A stretch of DNA of 64,000 bases from Gemmobacter sp034519525 (GCA_034519525.1 JAXHOJ010000038.1:65406-129405), one strand, 5' to 3'; counted from the stretch's first letter, positions 32,858-40,997 are shown. Notes: generated by a model from the sequence alone, not told the origin. Program-made: numbers and translations.

Positions 32858-33356
32858 GATGTAAGAAGATCTGTCAGTCACTACCAAAAGCTGCGCCTCA
32901 CCCGGGTTCAAGACTTCTGGTAGTGATTGGGCAGTAGTGATTTGGTAGTGATTGGACAGTAGTGCTCGGCCAGAAAGCACACCAGATTCCAGACTTCGCT
33001 AGCGGAATCGCTGCAGGCAAACAATTCTGCGCACAGGCCGCCGCCCGCTTGAGCGCGATTTCTCTCCTCGTTCTGAATTCTGAGCCACTGGATCCTGAGG
33101 CACTGGGATTCTCGGCTATCGGTCTTTTTGTCAGCCACCGGGATTTCGCCCCCTTCTCTTGCATGTCTCCGGTGCATGCTTGGGTCCGTGGTCGGCACAC
33201 GGGCCGCCAACATGATGCTGGTTCCAGACAATTCCGATGTGCCCGTCTTGATGTGTCCGCCCCGGTCAACAGTCACCCATTTTGGGTTATTTCCGATTTA
33301 TTTCAATGATTTGAATTGCCCCCCCTAAACAGGCCCTCCTTGCGCAAGCTGGCCAC
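32858..33356. other. Comparatively AT-rich non-coding stretch at the left edge of the prophage remnant
   Basis: No convincing gene; open frames here (for example minus 32908-33276) have no domain I recognise and no ribosome site. The stretch begins with the direct/inverted repeats described separately and has visibly more A+T than the chromosome on the left. No integrase, no attachment-site duplicate and no insertion-sequence ends were found by eye. Confidence 0.5.
32878..32964. repeat. 25-bp-period direct repeat with an inverted partial copy
   Basis: TGGTAGTGATTGGGCAGTAG and TGGTAGTGATTGGACAGTAG (32918-32939 and 32943-32964, 22 bp with one mismatch) are direct repeats at a 25-base period. 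CACTACCA at about 32879-32886 is the inverted copy of TGGTAGTG. Confidence 0.75.
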
Positions 33357-33370
33357 ATTGCAGACCGGGA

Positions 33371-33580
33371 TTGCAGACCGGGGCCGACCTGTTCCTGCGC
33401 ACCGGCAGCGATGGCCATGTGCTGGGTGCTGCAGGTGGCAGCGCCTGGTTCTTCGGCCCTCTGGCCTTTGGCGGCGGGTTCCGCACAGCCGAGGCCCGGT
33501 TCGAAGGACCATGGCAGGCCGAGGTGAACGCCGGTCTGCGCTGGCGCGTCAGCGGCAAGCTGGAGGTGCGCAATGCTTGA
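33371..33580 (+). pseudogene. C-terminal fragment of a phage structural protein
   Basis: About 69 codons: LQTGADLFLRTGSDGHVLGA ... FGGGFRTAEARFEG and RWRVSGKLEVRNA, ending in a TGA that overlaps the next gene's start by eight bases, the normal phage packing. No start codon or upstream part exists; the frame is cut at a 13-base tandem duplication (33357-33382). The type of protein is not recognised; in comparable phages the gene before DUF1833 is a tail protein. Confidence 0.6.
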
Positions 33581-33863
33581 TCCGGCGCCTGATCCCGCGC
33601 TGTCGGCCGCCCTCCGCGAGGCCTATGCCTCTGCCCCGGTGGATGAGGTGATCCATCACACGCTGGAGCTCTGGCATCCGGCCTTCACCGCGCCGATCCG
33701 GGTGATCATGGCGCGGGGCCAGCGGCCCTGCCATATCGGCATCTGGATCACGCCCGCCATCGTGCTGCATGCGGTGGAAGGGGTGGGCGGCATCGCCACG
33801 CCGCTGCCCCGGCTGGGCGATCTGGGCTATCGCCTGCACGGGCTGTGGAGGCGGGTGGCATGA
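33573..33863 (+). pseudogene. Fused remnant: N-terminus of a DUF1833 tail protein joined in frame to the C-terminus of a lambda-K-like NlpC/P60 tail peptidase
   Basis: 96 codons. Residues 1-46 (ALREAYASAPVDEVIHHTLE, LWHPAFTAPIRVI) read like the start of DUF1833 phage proteins, which are normally about 150-200 aa. Residues about 48-96 (PCHIGIWITPAIVLHAVEGV, then LGDLGYRLHGLWRR) read like the end of the NlpC/P60 tail-tip peptidase that normally follows. The catalytic Cys of the peptidase is gone. The join is at about 33711. It overlaps the TipJ gene in ATGA. Identification of both halves is from memory of the families. Confidence 0.65.
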
Positions 33864-36694
33864 GGGCGCTGTGCATCCGCCTGCCGAACCCGCTGGACCC
33901 GCTGCACCGGGAAACGGCGGAACTGCGCCGCCCGCTGCGGGTGCGGCGTCTGGCCCCGCGTGGCAACCGCCCGGTGATCGCGCTGCTGAACGGGCGGCCA
34001 CTGCTGCGGGCAGGCTGGCGGCGGCGCCTGCGTCATGGCGATGTGCTGGTCTTTGCCAGCCTGCCGCGCGGCGGTGGATCGAACCCGCTGCGGCTGCTGG
34101 CCTCGCTGGCGATCATGGCCTTTGCGCCCTGGGCTGCGACCGGGTTGCTGGGCGCATCGGCCGGCACCGTGCTGTTTGGCGGTTTCACCCTGGGACAGGC
34201 CACCAGCCTGGGCATCATGTTCGCGGGTCAGGCCCTGATCAACGCGGTCATGCCCATGCCGAAGACGCCCACGCTTGCCAGCCCTTCGCCCACCTACAGC
34301 CTCGCGGCCCAGGGCAATCAGGCGCGGATCGAACAGGCGATCCCGGTGCAATACGGGCGGCTGCTGGCCTATCCCGATTTTGCCGCCCAGCCCTATACGG
34401 AATTCGCCGGGGGCGAGCAGTATCTCTATCAGCTGCTCTGCCTTGGCGCCGGGGAATATGAGGTCGAAGAGCTGCGGATCGAGGATACCCCGGTCAGCGC
34501 GTTTCAGGAGATCGAATATGAGGTGGTGCCGCCCGGCGCCCAGGTCGAGCTGTTCCCCTCCGCCGTCACCACCTCGGTCGAGGTCTCGGGGCAGGATATG
34601 CCGGGGGCGACCAGCGGCAGCTGGAGCCGGTCCGGCAGCACGATCACCGTGACCGAGACAGCACATGGCCGGGCGGTTGGGCAGGCGGTGCAGCTGGAGT
34701 TCACCACCGGCGGTGGCCCCGGCGGGGTCTATGCCATTGCCACGGTCGCCGGGGTCAACAGCTTTACCATCACCGTGCCCTCGGGGGCCGCCGCCTCAGG
34801 CGCGGTGACGATCCGCTCCGTGCTGGGCGGGCTGGAGGGCTTTGTGGCCAGCGCGCCCGAAAGCAGCGCCAGCCATCTGGGCTTCGATCTGGTGCTGTCG
34901 CGCGGGCTGTTCGATCTGGGCACCTCGGGCAAGCTGAAGGATCAGTCGCTGCGGCTGGTGATCGAGGCGCGGCAGATCGACGCCAATGGCGATCCGCTGG
35001 GCAGCTGGGTGCAGATCGTCGACCAGACGCTGACAGACCGGACCACGACGCCGCTGCGCCGGTCGATCCGGCACCGTCTGGCCGCCCGGGGCCGCTATGC
35101 GGTGCGGGCCTGGCGGATCGATGCCAAGGACGAGGATGCCGCCGTGGGCCATGATGTGGCGCTGGCCGGGCTGCGGGCCTATCTGCGCGAACCCGAGGAT
35201 CATGGCGATGTGACGCTGATCGCGCTGCGGATGCGGGCGACCAACAACCTGAGCCTGCAGGCCAGCCGCAAGATCGGCGTCATCGCCACCCGCAAGCTGC
35301 CGGTCTGGACGGGCAGCAGCTGGACCGCGCCGCAGGCCAGCCGGTCCATCGCCTGGGCAATTGCCGATGCCGCCCGCAATGGCAGCTATGGCGCGCGGCT
35401 GCCTGACAGCCGCATCGACCTTGCGGCGCTGCTGGCGCTGGATGCGGTCTGGGAGGCGCGGGGCGACCGGTTCGATGGCCGGTTTGATTCTGCCGCCAGC
35501 TGGTGGGAGGCGGTGGCGCGGATCGCCCGGGCCGGGCGGGCGCGGATCTTCCTGCAGGGCGGGCGGCTGCGGGTGGTGCGCGACGGGCCGGAGACCCTGC
35601 CGGTGGCGCTGTTTTCCATGCGCAATATCGTGCGGGGCTCGTTCGCGGTCGATTACGCCATGCCCACGGCCGAGACGGCCGATGCGGTGGAGGTGGCCTA
35701 TTACGATGGCGATTACTGGACGCAGCGCCGGGTCACCGCAAAGCTGCCCGGTTCGGCCGGGGCGCGGCCTGCCAGGATCGACGGCTTCGGGATCACCGGG
35801 CGCGACCATGCGCTGCGCGAGGGGCTGTATCAGGCGGCGACGAACCGCTACCGCCGCCGCTCCGTGCGGTTCGATACCGAGATGGAGGGCTTCATCCCCT
35901 CGATCGGCGATCTGATCGCGGTGCAGCATGACATGCCCGCCTGGGGCGCCCATGCCGAGGCGGTGGCCTGGGATGCCGCGACGCGGACCCTGACGGTCAG
36001 CGAGGATCTGGCCTGGGGCGCGGGGCAGCATTATGTCGGGCTGCGCCGGGCCGATGGCGCGGTATCGGGGCCATGGCCGGTCTCTCCGGGGCCTGCGGCG
36101 GATCAGCTGGTCTTCGCCACGGCCCCCGACATCCTGCCCTATACCGGCAGCGACCGCGAGCGCAGCCATCTGGCCTTCGGGCCGGGCAGCCTCTGGGCCG
36201 CGGCCTGCAAGGTGACGGCCGTGCGCCCCAAGAGCCTGCATCTGGTGACGATCGAGGCGGTGCCGGATGATCCCTCCGTCCATTCGGCCGAGACGGGCCG
36301 GGTGGCCGCGCCCCTGCGCCTGTCGGCCCTGCCGCGCCGCTTTACCCGGCCCGAGGTGACCGGGCTGCTGGCCCGCCGCATCCCCGGCGACAATACCCGG
36401 GTGCTGCTGGCCTGGCGCCCGGCCGCCGGGGCCGAGACCTATCAGATCGAGATGGCCGAGGGCGATGATCCTGCCGCCGCCGATGTGACCTGGACGCGGA
36501 TCGCCGATACCTCGGCCACGCAGATCGCGGTGCTGACGCTTTATGCCGCCCGCACGATGGTGCGGGTGCGCGGGCTGGGGCTGGCCGCCGGAGACTGGGC
36601 GGCCAGCACCTTCGGCCTGCTGATCCCGCAGATGTGGAACACCGATCCAACCCCGATGTGGACCGCCGAGTCCAATGCCATGTGGAGCACCTGA
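33860..36694 (+). CDS. TipJ-like phage tail host-specificity protein
   Basis: 944 aa. The N-terminus (PNPLDPLHRETAELRRPLRV, ALLNGRPLLRAGWRRRLRHG) and a hydrophobic stretch at about residues 76-130 (LLASLAIMAFAPWAATGLLG, IMFAGQALINAVMP) are typical of TipJ/lambda J-like proteins. Then QARIEQAIPVQYGRLLAYPD and YLYQLLCLGAGEYEVEELRI belong to the hub domain; TLYAARTMVRVRGLGLAAGD near the end is a fibronectin-like element. It forms the tail-tip spike and contacts the host receptor. Start in the ATGA overlap with the fused remnant. Confidence 0.85.
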   Translation: MRALCIRLPNPLDPLHRETAELRRPLRVRRLAPRGNRPVIALLNGRPLLRAGWRRRLRHGDVLVFASLPRGGGSNPLRLLASLAIMAFAPWAATGLLGASAGTVLFGGFTLGQATSLGIMFAGQALINAVMPMPKTPTLASPSPTYSLAAQGNQARIEQAIPVQYGRLLAYPDFAAQPYTEFAGGEQYLYQLLCLGAGEYEVEELRIEDTPVSAFQEIEYEVVPPGAQVELFPSAVTTSVEVSGQDMPGATSGSWSRSGSTITVTETAHGRAVGQAVQLEFTTGGGPGGVYAIATVAGVNSFTITVPSGAAASGAVTIRSVLGGLEGFVASAPESSASHLGFDLVLSRGLFDLGTSGKLKDQSLRLVIEARQIDANGDPLGSWVQIVDQTLTDRTTTPLRRSIRHRLAARGRYAVRAWRIDAKDEDAAVGHDVALAGLRAYLREPEDHGDVTLIALRMRATNNLSLQASRKIGVIATRKLPVWTGSSWTAPQASRSIAWAIADAARNGSYGARLPDSRIDLAALLALDAVWEARGDRFDGRFDSAASWWEAVARIARAGRARIFLQGGRLRVVRDGPETLPVALFSMRNIVRGSFAVDYAMPTAETADAVEVAYYDGDYWTQRRVTAKLPGSAGARPARIDGFGITGRDHALREGLYQAATNRYRRRSVRFDTEMEGFIPSIGDLIAVQHDMPAWGAHAEAVAWDAATRTLTVSEDLAWGAGQHYVGLRRADGAVSGPWPVSPGPAADQLVFATAPDILPYTGSDRERSHLAFGPGSLWAAACKVTAVRPKSLHLVTIEAVPDDPSVHSAETGRVAAPLRLSALPRRFTRPEVTGLLARRIPGDNTRVLLAWRPAAGAETYQIEMAEGDDPAAADVTWTRIADTSATQIAVLTLYAARTMVRVRGLGLAAGDWAASTFGLLIPQMWNTDPTPMWTAESNAMWST

Positions 36695-38046
36695 TGACCG
36701 CCCTGCCCTCTGCCGAAAGCCTGACCGGCGCCAATGTCACCGAAGGCCAGTTCAAGGCGGCGCTGGCCACCCTGCGCGGCTATCTGGCCGGTCTGCTGGG
36801 TGACAGCGGCGAGATTGCCGAGACATTAGCGGCGCTGGCGGTGCCGTTTTCTTCGGTCGCGGCCAGAACGGCGGCCCATACGCTCACCCTGGGCGACCGG
36901 GGCCGTCTGCTGGCCTGCAGTGGCAGCTGGACCCTTGGCCTGCCCGCCGCAGCCACGGCGGGGGCGGGCTTCGCCGCCGTGATCCAGAATACCGGCAGCG
37001 GCACGATCACGCTGGACCCGGCCGGGGCCGAGCTGCTGGACGGATCGGCCAGCCTGCCGCTGCTGCCCGGCCGGGCCCTGCTGCTGATCTGCACCGGCAG
37101 CGGCTGGACCGGGCTTGCGCTGCTGGCAGGGGCCGGTGCCGTGGGCGCGGCAGATGGCAGCGCCGCCGCCCCGGGGCTGGGCTTTGCGCTGGATGGCGAC
37201 ACCGGGATCTTCCGCCCCGCCGCAAACCAGATCGGTTTCGCGGCGGGCGGCGGGCAGCGGGCGGTGCTGTCGGCGGCGGGGCTGCAGCTGGATGTGCCCG
37301 TGACCGGCACGGCGGTCAGCGAAAGTGCGCTGGATACCACGGCGGGGCGGCTGGCCCGGGTGGGCTATGCCGGTCTGGGGCTGACCGGCAATGGCATCGG
37401 GGCGCCGGGCAATGATGCCAACCTTTGCCTCTCCACCGCCTTCAACTACCGCTTCAGCACCAGCGGGATCAATTGCCCGATCTCCAACCCCTATGGCGGG
37501 TCGCTGCATGTGTTCCGCGGGGTGGGCGGCGATGCGGCCTCGTACCGGCTGCAGCAGATGTTCCTCTCGGCGGCGAATGTCATCTATCACCGCGCCTCGG
37601 GCGACAGCGGCGTGACCTGGTCCAGCTGGCGCCGCCTGCTGCATAACGAGATCATCCTGGGCACGGTGGCGCAGACCGCCGGGGCGCCCACCGGCGCCCT
37701 CCTTGAACGCGGCAGTAATGCCAATGGCGAGTATCTGCGCCTGGCCGATGGCACGCAGATCTGCACCCGCAGCGCGGTGCCGCTGACCTACCGCTCTGCC
37801 AACCATATCGGCGCCGACTGGACCTTTCCGGCCAGCTTTGCCGCCTCGCCCTTCGGGGTCGTCACCGGCCCCGGCCTGACCGGCGATTATACCGATGTCG
37901 ATCCGGCGGCGCTGGGGGTCAGCCTCTGGGCCTATTCCGGCGCATCTGTCGTGGCGGGCTTTCGCCGGTCCTTCGGGGCGCCAGGTTTCGCCGCGACCGC
38001 CCAGGTCAACAACTGCCGTCTGCTGGCCATCGGCCGCTGGTTCTGA
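36694..38046 (+). CDS. Phage tail fibre protein with pyocin-knob-like region
   Basis: 450 aa. An N-terminal helical part (MTALPSAESLTGANVTEGQF) leads to a glycine/alanine-rich beta region (SGSWTLGLPAAATAGAGFAA, NTGSGTITLDPAG). A knob-like repeat follows with YRLQQMFLSAANVIYHRASG and SGVTWSSWRRLLHNEIIL. The C-terminal domain ends VNNCRLLAIGRWF. Expected to be a receptor-binding fibre. The ATG at 36694 overlaps the TipJ stop in ATGA, showing translational coupling. Confidence 0.78.
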   Translation: MTALPSAESLTGANVTEGQFKAALATLRGYLAGLLGDSGEIAETLAALAVPFSSVAARTAAHTLTLGDRGRLLACSGSWTLGLPAAATAGAGFAAVIQNTGSGTITLDPAGAELLDGSASLPLLPGRALLLICTGSGWTGLALLAGAGAVGAADGSAAAPGLGFALDGDTGIFRPAANQIGFAAGGGQRAVLSAAGLQLDVPVTGTAVSESALDTTAGRLARVGYAGLGLTGNGIGAPGNDANLCLSTAFNYRFSTSGINCPISNPYGGSLHVFRGVGGDAASYRLQQMFLSAANVIYHRASGDSGVTWSSWRRLLHNEIILGTVAQTAGAPTGALLERGSNANGEYLRLADGTQICTRSAVPLTYRSANHIGADWTFPASFAASPFGVVTGPGLTGDYTDVDPAALGVSLWAYSGASVVAGFRRSFGAPGFAATAQVNNCRLLAIGRWF

Positions 38047-38055
38047 GGAGAGCCC

Positions 38056-38403
38056 ATGTTCATCACCCTGACCCCCATGCGCCGCGACGATGCGCTGACC
38101 CTGCAGCGCGCAGGCGATGTGCTGGTGATCAACGGCACGTCCTATGACTTCACCCCGCTGCCCGAAGGCGCCCTGCTGCCCCGCGCGGCGGTGGATTGCG
38201 ACTGGCTGGCCTCGGATGTCACCCGCACGGGCGGCCAGATCCGGCTGACCCTGATCCTGCCGCATGGCCCCCTGCCGGTGCCCGCCCCGGCTGCGGCGGC
38301 GGTCATCACCCATCCTGCGCCGATCCATCTCACCGGCGATGGTCCGGTGGCCCTGCCGCACTGGGCGCCCCCCGCCGATCCTGCCGAAGGAGCCACCGCA
38401 TGA
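38056..38403 (+). CDS. Small phage tail-associated protein
   Basis: 115 aa: FITLTPMRRDDALTLQRAGD, VLVINGTSYDFTPLPEGALL, then IRLTLILPHGPLPVPAPAAA and GPVALPHWAPPADP. This layout (ITLTPMRR...GDVLTING, LPHG, VALP) is frequent next to tail fibre genes in Rhodobacterales prophages; role unknown, perhaps fibre assembly. Ribosome site GAGGAGAGCCC precedes the ATG at 38056. Confidence 0.7.
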   Translation: MFITLTPMRRDDALTLQRAGDVLVINGTSYDFTPLPEGALLPRAAVDCDWLASDVTRTGGQIRLTLILPHGPLPVPAPAAAAVITHPAPIHLTGDGPVALPHWAPPADPAEGATA

Positions 38404-38807
38404 CCATCCAGTGGGATCAGCTGATCGCCGCCGACAGCCGCGCCGCCGCCGCACTGGCCGAGGCCCGCGCCACCGCCCATGCCGCACTGGCCGCCCGCAT
38501 CGCCGCCGCCCGCAGCGCCCTGATCACCGATCTGCCGGGCCAGCAGATGATCTACCTCGCCAAGGAAGCCGAGGCCCGCGCCTTCCTTGCCGATCCCGCG
38601 CCCGATCTGGCCGCCTATCCGCTGCTCGCGGCCGAAGTCGGCCTCACCGCCCCCGATGCACAGGCGCTGGCCCAGGTCTGGCTCAACATGGCCATGCTCT
38701 GGCGCAATGCCGCAGCCGGGCTGGAAGCCACAAGGCTGGCCCTGGGCGCCGCCATCGATGCGGCAACAACCGTGGCGGAGGTGCGGGCGGTGGGGGCGGA
38801 GATTTGA
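38400..38807 (+). CDS. Small helical phage tail protein
   Basis: 135 aa, almost all helical and alanine-rich: MTIQWDQLIAADSRAAAALA, PGQQMIYLAKEAEARAFLAD, LAQVWLNMAMLWRNAAAGLE. It starts in an ATGA overlap with the preceding gene. Probably an assembly partner of the tail fibre, by position. It is the last phage gene; the module ends here. Confidence 0.65.
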   Translation: MTIQWDQLIAADSRAAAALAEARATAHAALAARIAAARSALITDLPGQQMIYLAKEAEARAFLADPAPDLAAYPLLAAEVGLTAPDAQALAQVWLNMAMLWRNAAAGLEATRLALGAAIDAATTVAEVRAVGAEI

Positions 38808-39118
38808 GCCTGCCATGAAGGCCGCGTTCAACGCCCGTTCAAACCCTCTCAGCCTGTTGATCGAAAAACAGCCCTGCTCGCAATCCTATGTGCCCAACCG
38901 CGTGGGATCAGTGCCTGAAAGAGGTGAGTAAGGGATAATGATGCCTTCGCGGAAATTGCTGCGTGCGCAAATTAGAAAAAACCTGAGGAAGCCCGTTGAG
39001 GAAGTGACTGTGAACATCGTCTGTGTGCCCTTGCGTGTCGATACTGGTAGCGAATCGCGCAAGGGTGGTGCCACGGTGCAGATGGCTCTGTGATACAAAG
39101 GCATTTGGGGGGAATAGT
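38808..39118. other. Transition from phage remnant to AT-rich gene pair
   Basis: No gene recognised. Composition drops from GC-rich to roughly half G+C along this stretch. No attachment-site repeat matching the left edge was found by eye. Confidence 0.5.
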
Positions 39119-40117
39119 TTGAGTAAGAAAGTTACTGTTCAATATCGTGAATTGAAGACAGAGGGTCCCCTTCAGGGCAGGGAGCTCAAGGATATGCTGG
39201 TCGATATCTTGCGCCGTAGAGGCGAACGACATGCGCTTGGTGAAAACGCACGTCTTCGCATTATCGATCTGGACCAAGATGGCAGCTACGTCATTCTGAA
39301 CAAGGTATCACCACCAGAAACTTGGGATGGTGCGGTTTTCTGCGGTCAATTGATTCACCTTCAGGCTGGTGCCGATATTCAGGCTGTCATCCAGTCACTT
39401 GAAGAAGACACAGATGAGTTTCTGCTTCAAAATATCGATGTTGGGCCTGCAGCGCGGGTGCTGAAAGGCGTCCTCTATTTCGCTGTGAACAAAAACCATG
39501 TTGGCCTGATTGAAGGGCACTCAGTAAAGGGTATGATCCTTGAGCGCTATCTTACCGCCCTCTTTCAGAACGCTGGCGAGCTTGAGCCAGGGCAGCAGGT
39601 CATCCTGACAGGTCAATTTAGCGCCGCTGGAGAGAAGGGTCTGACTGAACTGAGTGATCTGACTATTTCGGCGAAACCGAAGTATTCTGCAGCTCAGGAT
39701 GCGTCGGTAGTCGTTGACGACGAACGCCAGGCGGGCCTCGCCAGAGATGAAGGACATACTGTTTTCGATGTATTGAAACTCATGGGCTGGCCTGATGAGG
39801 CGTTGAAAAGGCTGGAACAGGAAATTCCAGCCGGTGGACGTATAGAGGGGTTGTTCAAAGTTTTCATCAAGAGCAAGCGCAGCAAGGTTCGGATACCGAG
39901 GGTCGCGGTCAACGAAGCACTTCGCAACTTCGATCCGGCAGAGCTTGGGCTGCAGGGCGATGGGCGTGAGAAGGGCGGGATGGTCAAACTCTCGGTTACT
40001 AAAGTTGTGCAAACGGTAGGCTCCCTCATCGATCCAGAAGATGCTATGCTCAAGATCGTTGAAGCCCTGAAAGAGTGGGCAGAAAATGGGAAAATTGATT
40101 GCCGCTTCGAGGCTTAA
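39119..40117 (+). CDS. Unknown soluble protein, first gene of an AT-rich pair
   Basis: 332 aa, no membrane segment. Starts SKKVTVQYRELKTEGPLQGR with a mixed alpha/beta N-terminal half (RLRIIDLDQDGSYVILNKVS, ARVLKGVLYFAVNKNHVGLI, EGHSVKGMILERYLTALFQN) and a more basic C-terminal half (GLFKVFIKSKRSKVRIPRVA, MLKIVEALKEWAENGKIDCR). TTG at 39119 with GGGGGGA upstream decides the start; no ATG has a ribosome site. G+C is near 50%, far below the neighbours, and codon use (GTT, CTT, AAT) differs, so it was acquired. The 3' end overlaps the next gene by 19 bases. I do not recognise the family; the first half loosely resembles the layout of DUF4747-type proteins, which is only an impression. Confidence 0.75.
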   Translation: MSKKVTVQYRELKTEGPLQGRELKDMLVDILRRRGERHALGENARLRIIDLDQDGSYVILNKVSPPETWDGAVFCGQLIHLQAGADIQAVIQSLEEDTDEFLLQNIDVGPAARVLKGVLYFAVNKNHVGLIEGHSVKGMILERYLTALFQNAGELEPGQQVILTGQFSAAGEKGLTELSDLTISAKPKYSAAQDASVVVDDERQAGLARDEGHTVFDVLKLMGWPDEALKRLEQEIPAGGRIEGLFKVFIKSKRSKVRIPRVAVNEALRNFDPAELGLQGDGREKGGMVKLSVTKVVQTVGSLIDPEDAMLKIVEALKEWAENGKIDCRFEA

Positions 40118-40689
40118 GATGGCTGGCGCTTGCTGTAGCTGCAGCAGGCGGGGTAGCGATTCCTCCAGCGTTGGTCGCTGGTGAGCCTGTTCGTATGCTT
40201 GTGACTTTTATGGGACTTGTGTCAGCAAGCATTCTGCCAACAATCTCTCTTGCGATCACCAGCATGAGCGGAACAGGACGGTCAGTTCAAAAGATCAACG
40301 AACTCTACACCGACCTGCGCGAGAACTCGGCGGCTCTGTTTCGAACGTTGGGTCGTGTCGGCTTCGTGTTTGCAGCGCTTGTTGCCTTCGCCATGGTTCC
40401 TGTGTGGGGATTCGAATTATCTGTCCTAGGCTTGACGGTGGAGATACCGGACGCGGCACGGCGGGCAGTGCAAGTCGTAATCTTCACAACCGCAGTTTTG
40501 GCAGTCTTTGAAGCATTCCACATCCCCAAGACCTTTCTGAAGGTGCTGACGATGAAGCGGGATATTGCAGTCTACGAGGCTCGAAAGGCGGTACGCGAGA
40601 ACACTCCCGCCGATGCCGAAATCAAGCAGATTTTTCCCAAGAAAGAGGGCTTTGGTCGGACCGTCAGCCTCGAGCAAATAGGAAAATAG
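40099..40689 (+). CDS. Unknown multi-pass membrane protein, second gene of an AT-rich pair
   Basis: 196 aa from a TTG that directly follows an in-frame TGA, inside the end of the upstream gene; a later start at an internal ATG is possible. Hydrophobic segments at about residues 8-28 (LALAVAAAGGVAIPPALVAG), 33-52 (MLVTFMGLVSASILPTISLA), 84-103 (LGRVGFVFAALVAFAMVPVW) and 123-143 (AVQVVIFTTAVLAVFEAFHI). A cytoplasmic tail of about 50 residues follows (MKRDIAVYEARKAVRENTPA ...). A polar loop SVQKINELYTDLRENSAALF separates the second and third helices. The 19-base overlap implies translational coupling with the soluble partner. Family not recognised. Confidence 0.7.
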   Translation: MPLRGLRWLALAVAAAGGVAIPPALVAGEPVRMLVTFMGLVSASILPTISLAITSMSGTGRSVQKINELYTDLRENSAALFRTLGRVGFVFAALVAFAMVPVWGFELSVLGLTVEIPDAARRAVQVVIFTTAVLAVFEAFHIPKTFLKVLTMKRDIAVYEARKAVRENTPADAEIKQIFPKKEGFGRTVSLEQIGK

Positions 40690-40997
40690 CTGAGGGCACG
40701 GCATGCGTACCTTGGAGGGGCATCAAGCCCCTTCAACCCCGCGACAAGGCCCCACCCCCAAAACCGTTCTGCTGCAGGTTTCGTTGTCAAACTCTGCAAG
40801 TTTGTTTGTCACGCTACAGCTGCAAAACACCCGCCAAAGGTTTCCCCCCTGAGTCCGCACAGCCACACCTGTGCCCCCATATGCAGTGGGCGGAAATTCC
40901 TGCTGGCCCAGACCTGCGAAGTCTTGCTAGGGTCTGTGGATAACCGGGGCGGTGACCCCGGATGAGGCAGGCGTGACACATACAAGGGGGATGGCCA
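40690..40997. promoter_or_regulatory. nrdR upstream region with a consensus DnaA box
   Basis: No gene seen. A weak hairpin AGGGGC-ATCAA-GCCCCT (40716-40732) may terminate the AT-rich pair. TGTGGATAA at 40935-40943 is a perfect DnaA box (TTATCCACA on the other strand), followed at once by the hairpin CCGGGG-CGGTGA-CCCCGG (40944-40961). DnaA control of nrdR would link ribonucleotide reductase repression to replication; this is inference. Confidence 0.5.

Larger units (their letters stand above)
33357..38807 (+). mobile_element. Truncated prophage tail-tip module
   Basis: Six collinear phage genes with 1-11 base overlaps or short gaps: a broken structural gene, a DUF1833::NlpC/P60-type fusion remnant, a TipJ-like host-specificity protein, a tail fibre, and two small tail proteins. 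No capsid, portal, terminase, tape measure, integrase, repressor or lysis gene is present. The GC is as high as the host, so the element is old or came from a related host. It is not the Rhodobacter gene-transfer-agent cluster: the GTA TIM-barrel host-specificity protein and its neighbours are absent. Confidence 0.8.

Noticed and set aside
32908..33276. 122-codon minus-strand frame next to the prophage edge
   Set aside because: No ribosome site, no recognised domain, runs across the repeat tract; not supported as a gene.
34796..36283. 495-codon minus-strand frame
   Set aside because: Antisense to the TipJ-like gene with no recognisable domain.
36826..38487. 553-codon minus-strand frame over the tail fibre genes
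   Set aside because: Shadow of the phage genes, no ribosome site or domain.
33357..38807. Assignment of the phage module to the Rhodobacter gene-transfer-agent cluster
   Set aside because: The GTA head, portal, protease and TIM-barrel tail genes are absent and the gene set is that of a TipJ-type phage tail tip.
32858..39118. Attachment-site direct repeats flanking the prophage remnant
   Set aside because: No shared direct repeat between the left and right edges was found by eye; an alignment would be needed to exclude a short one.
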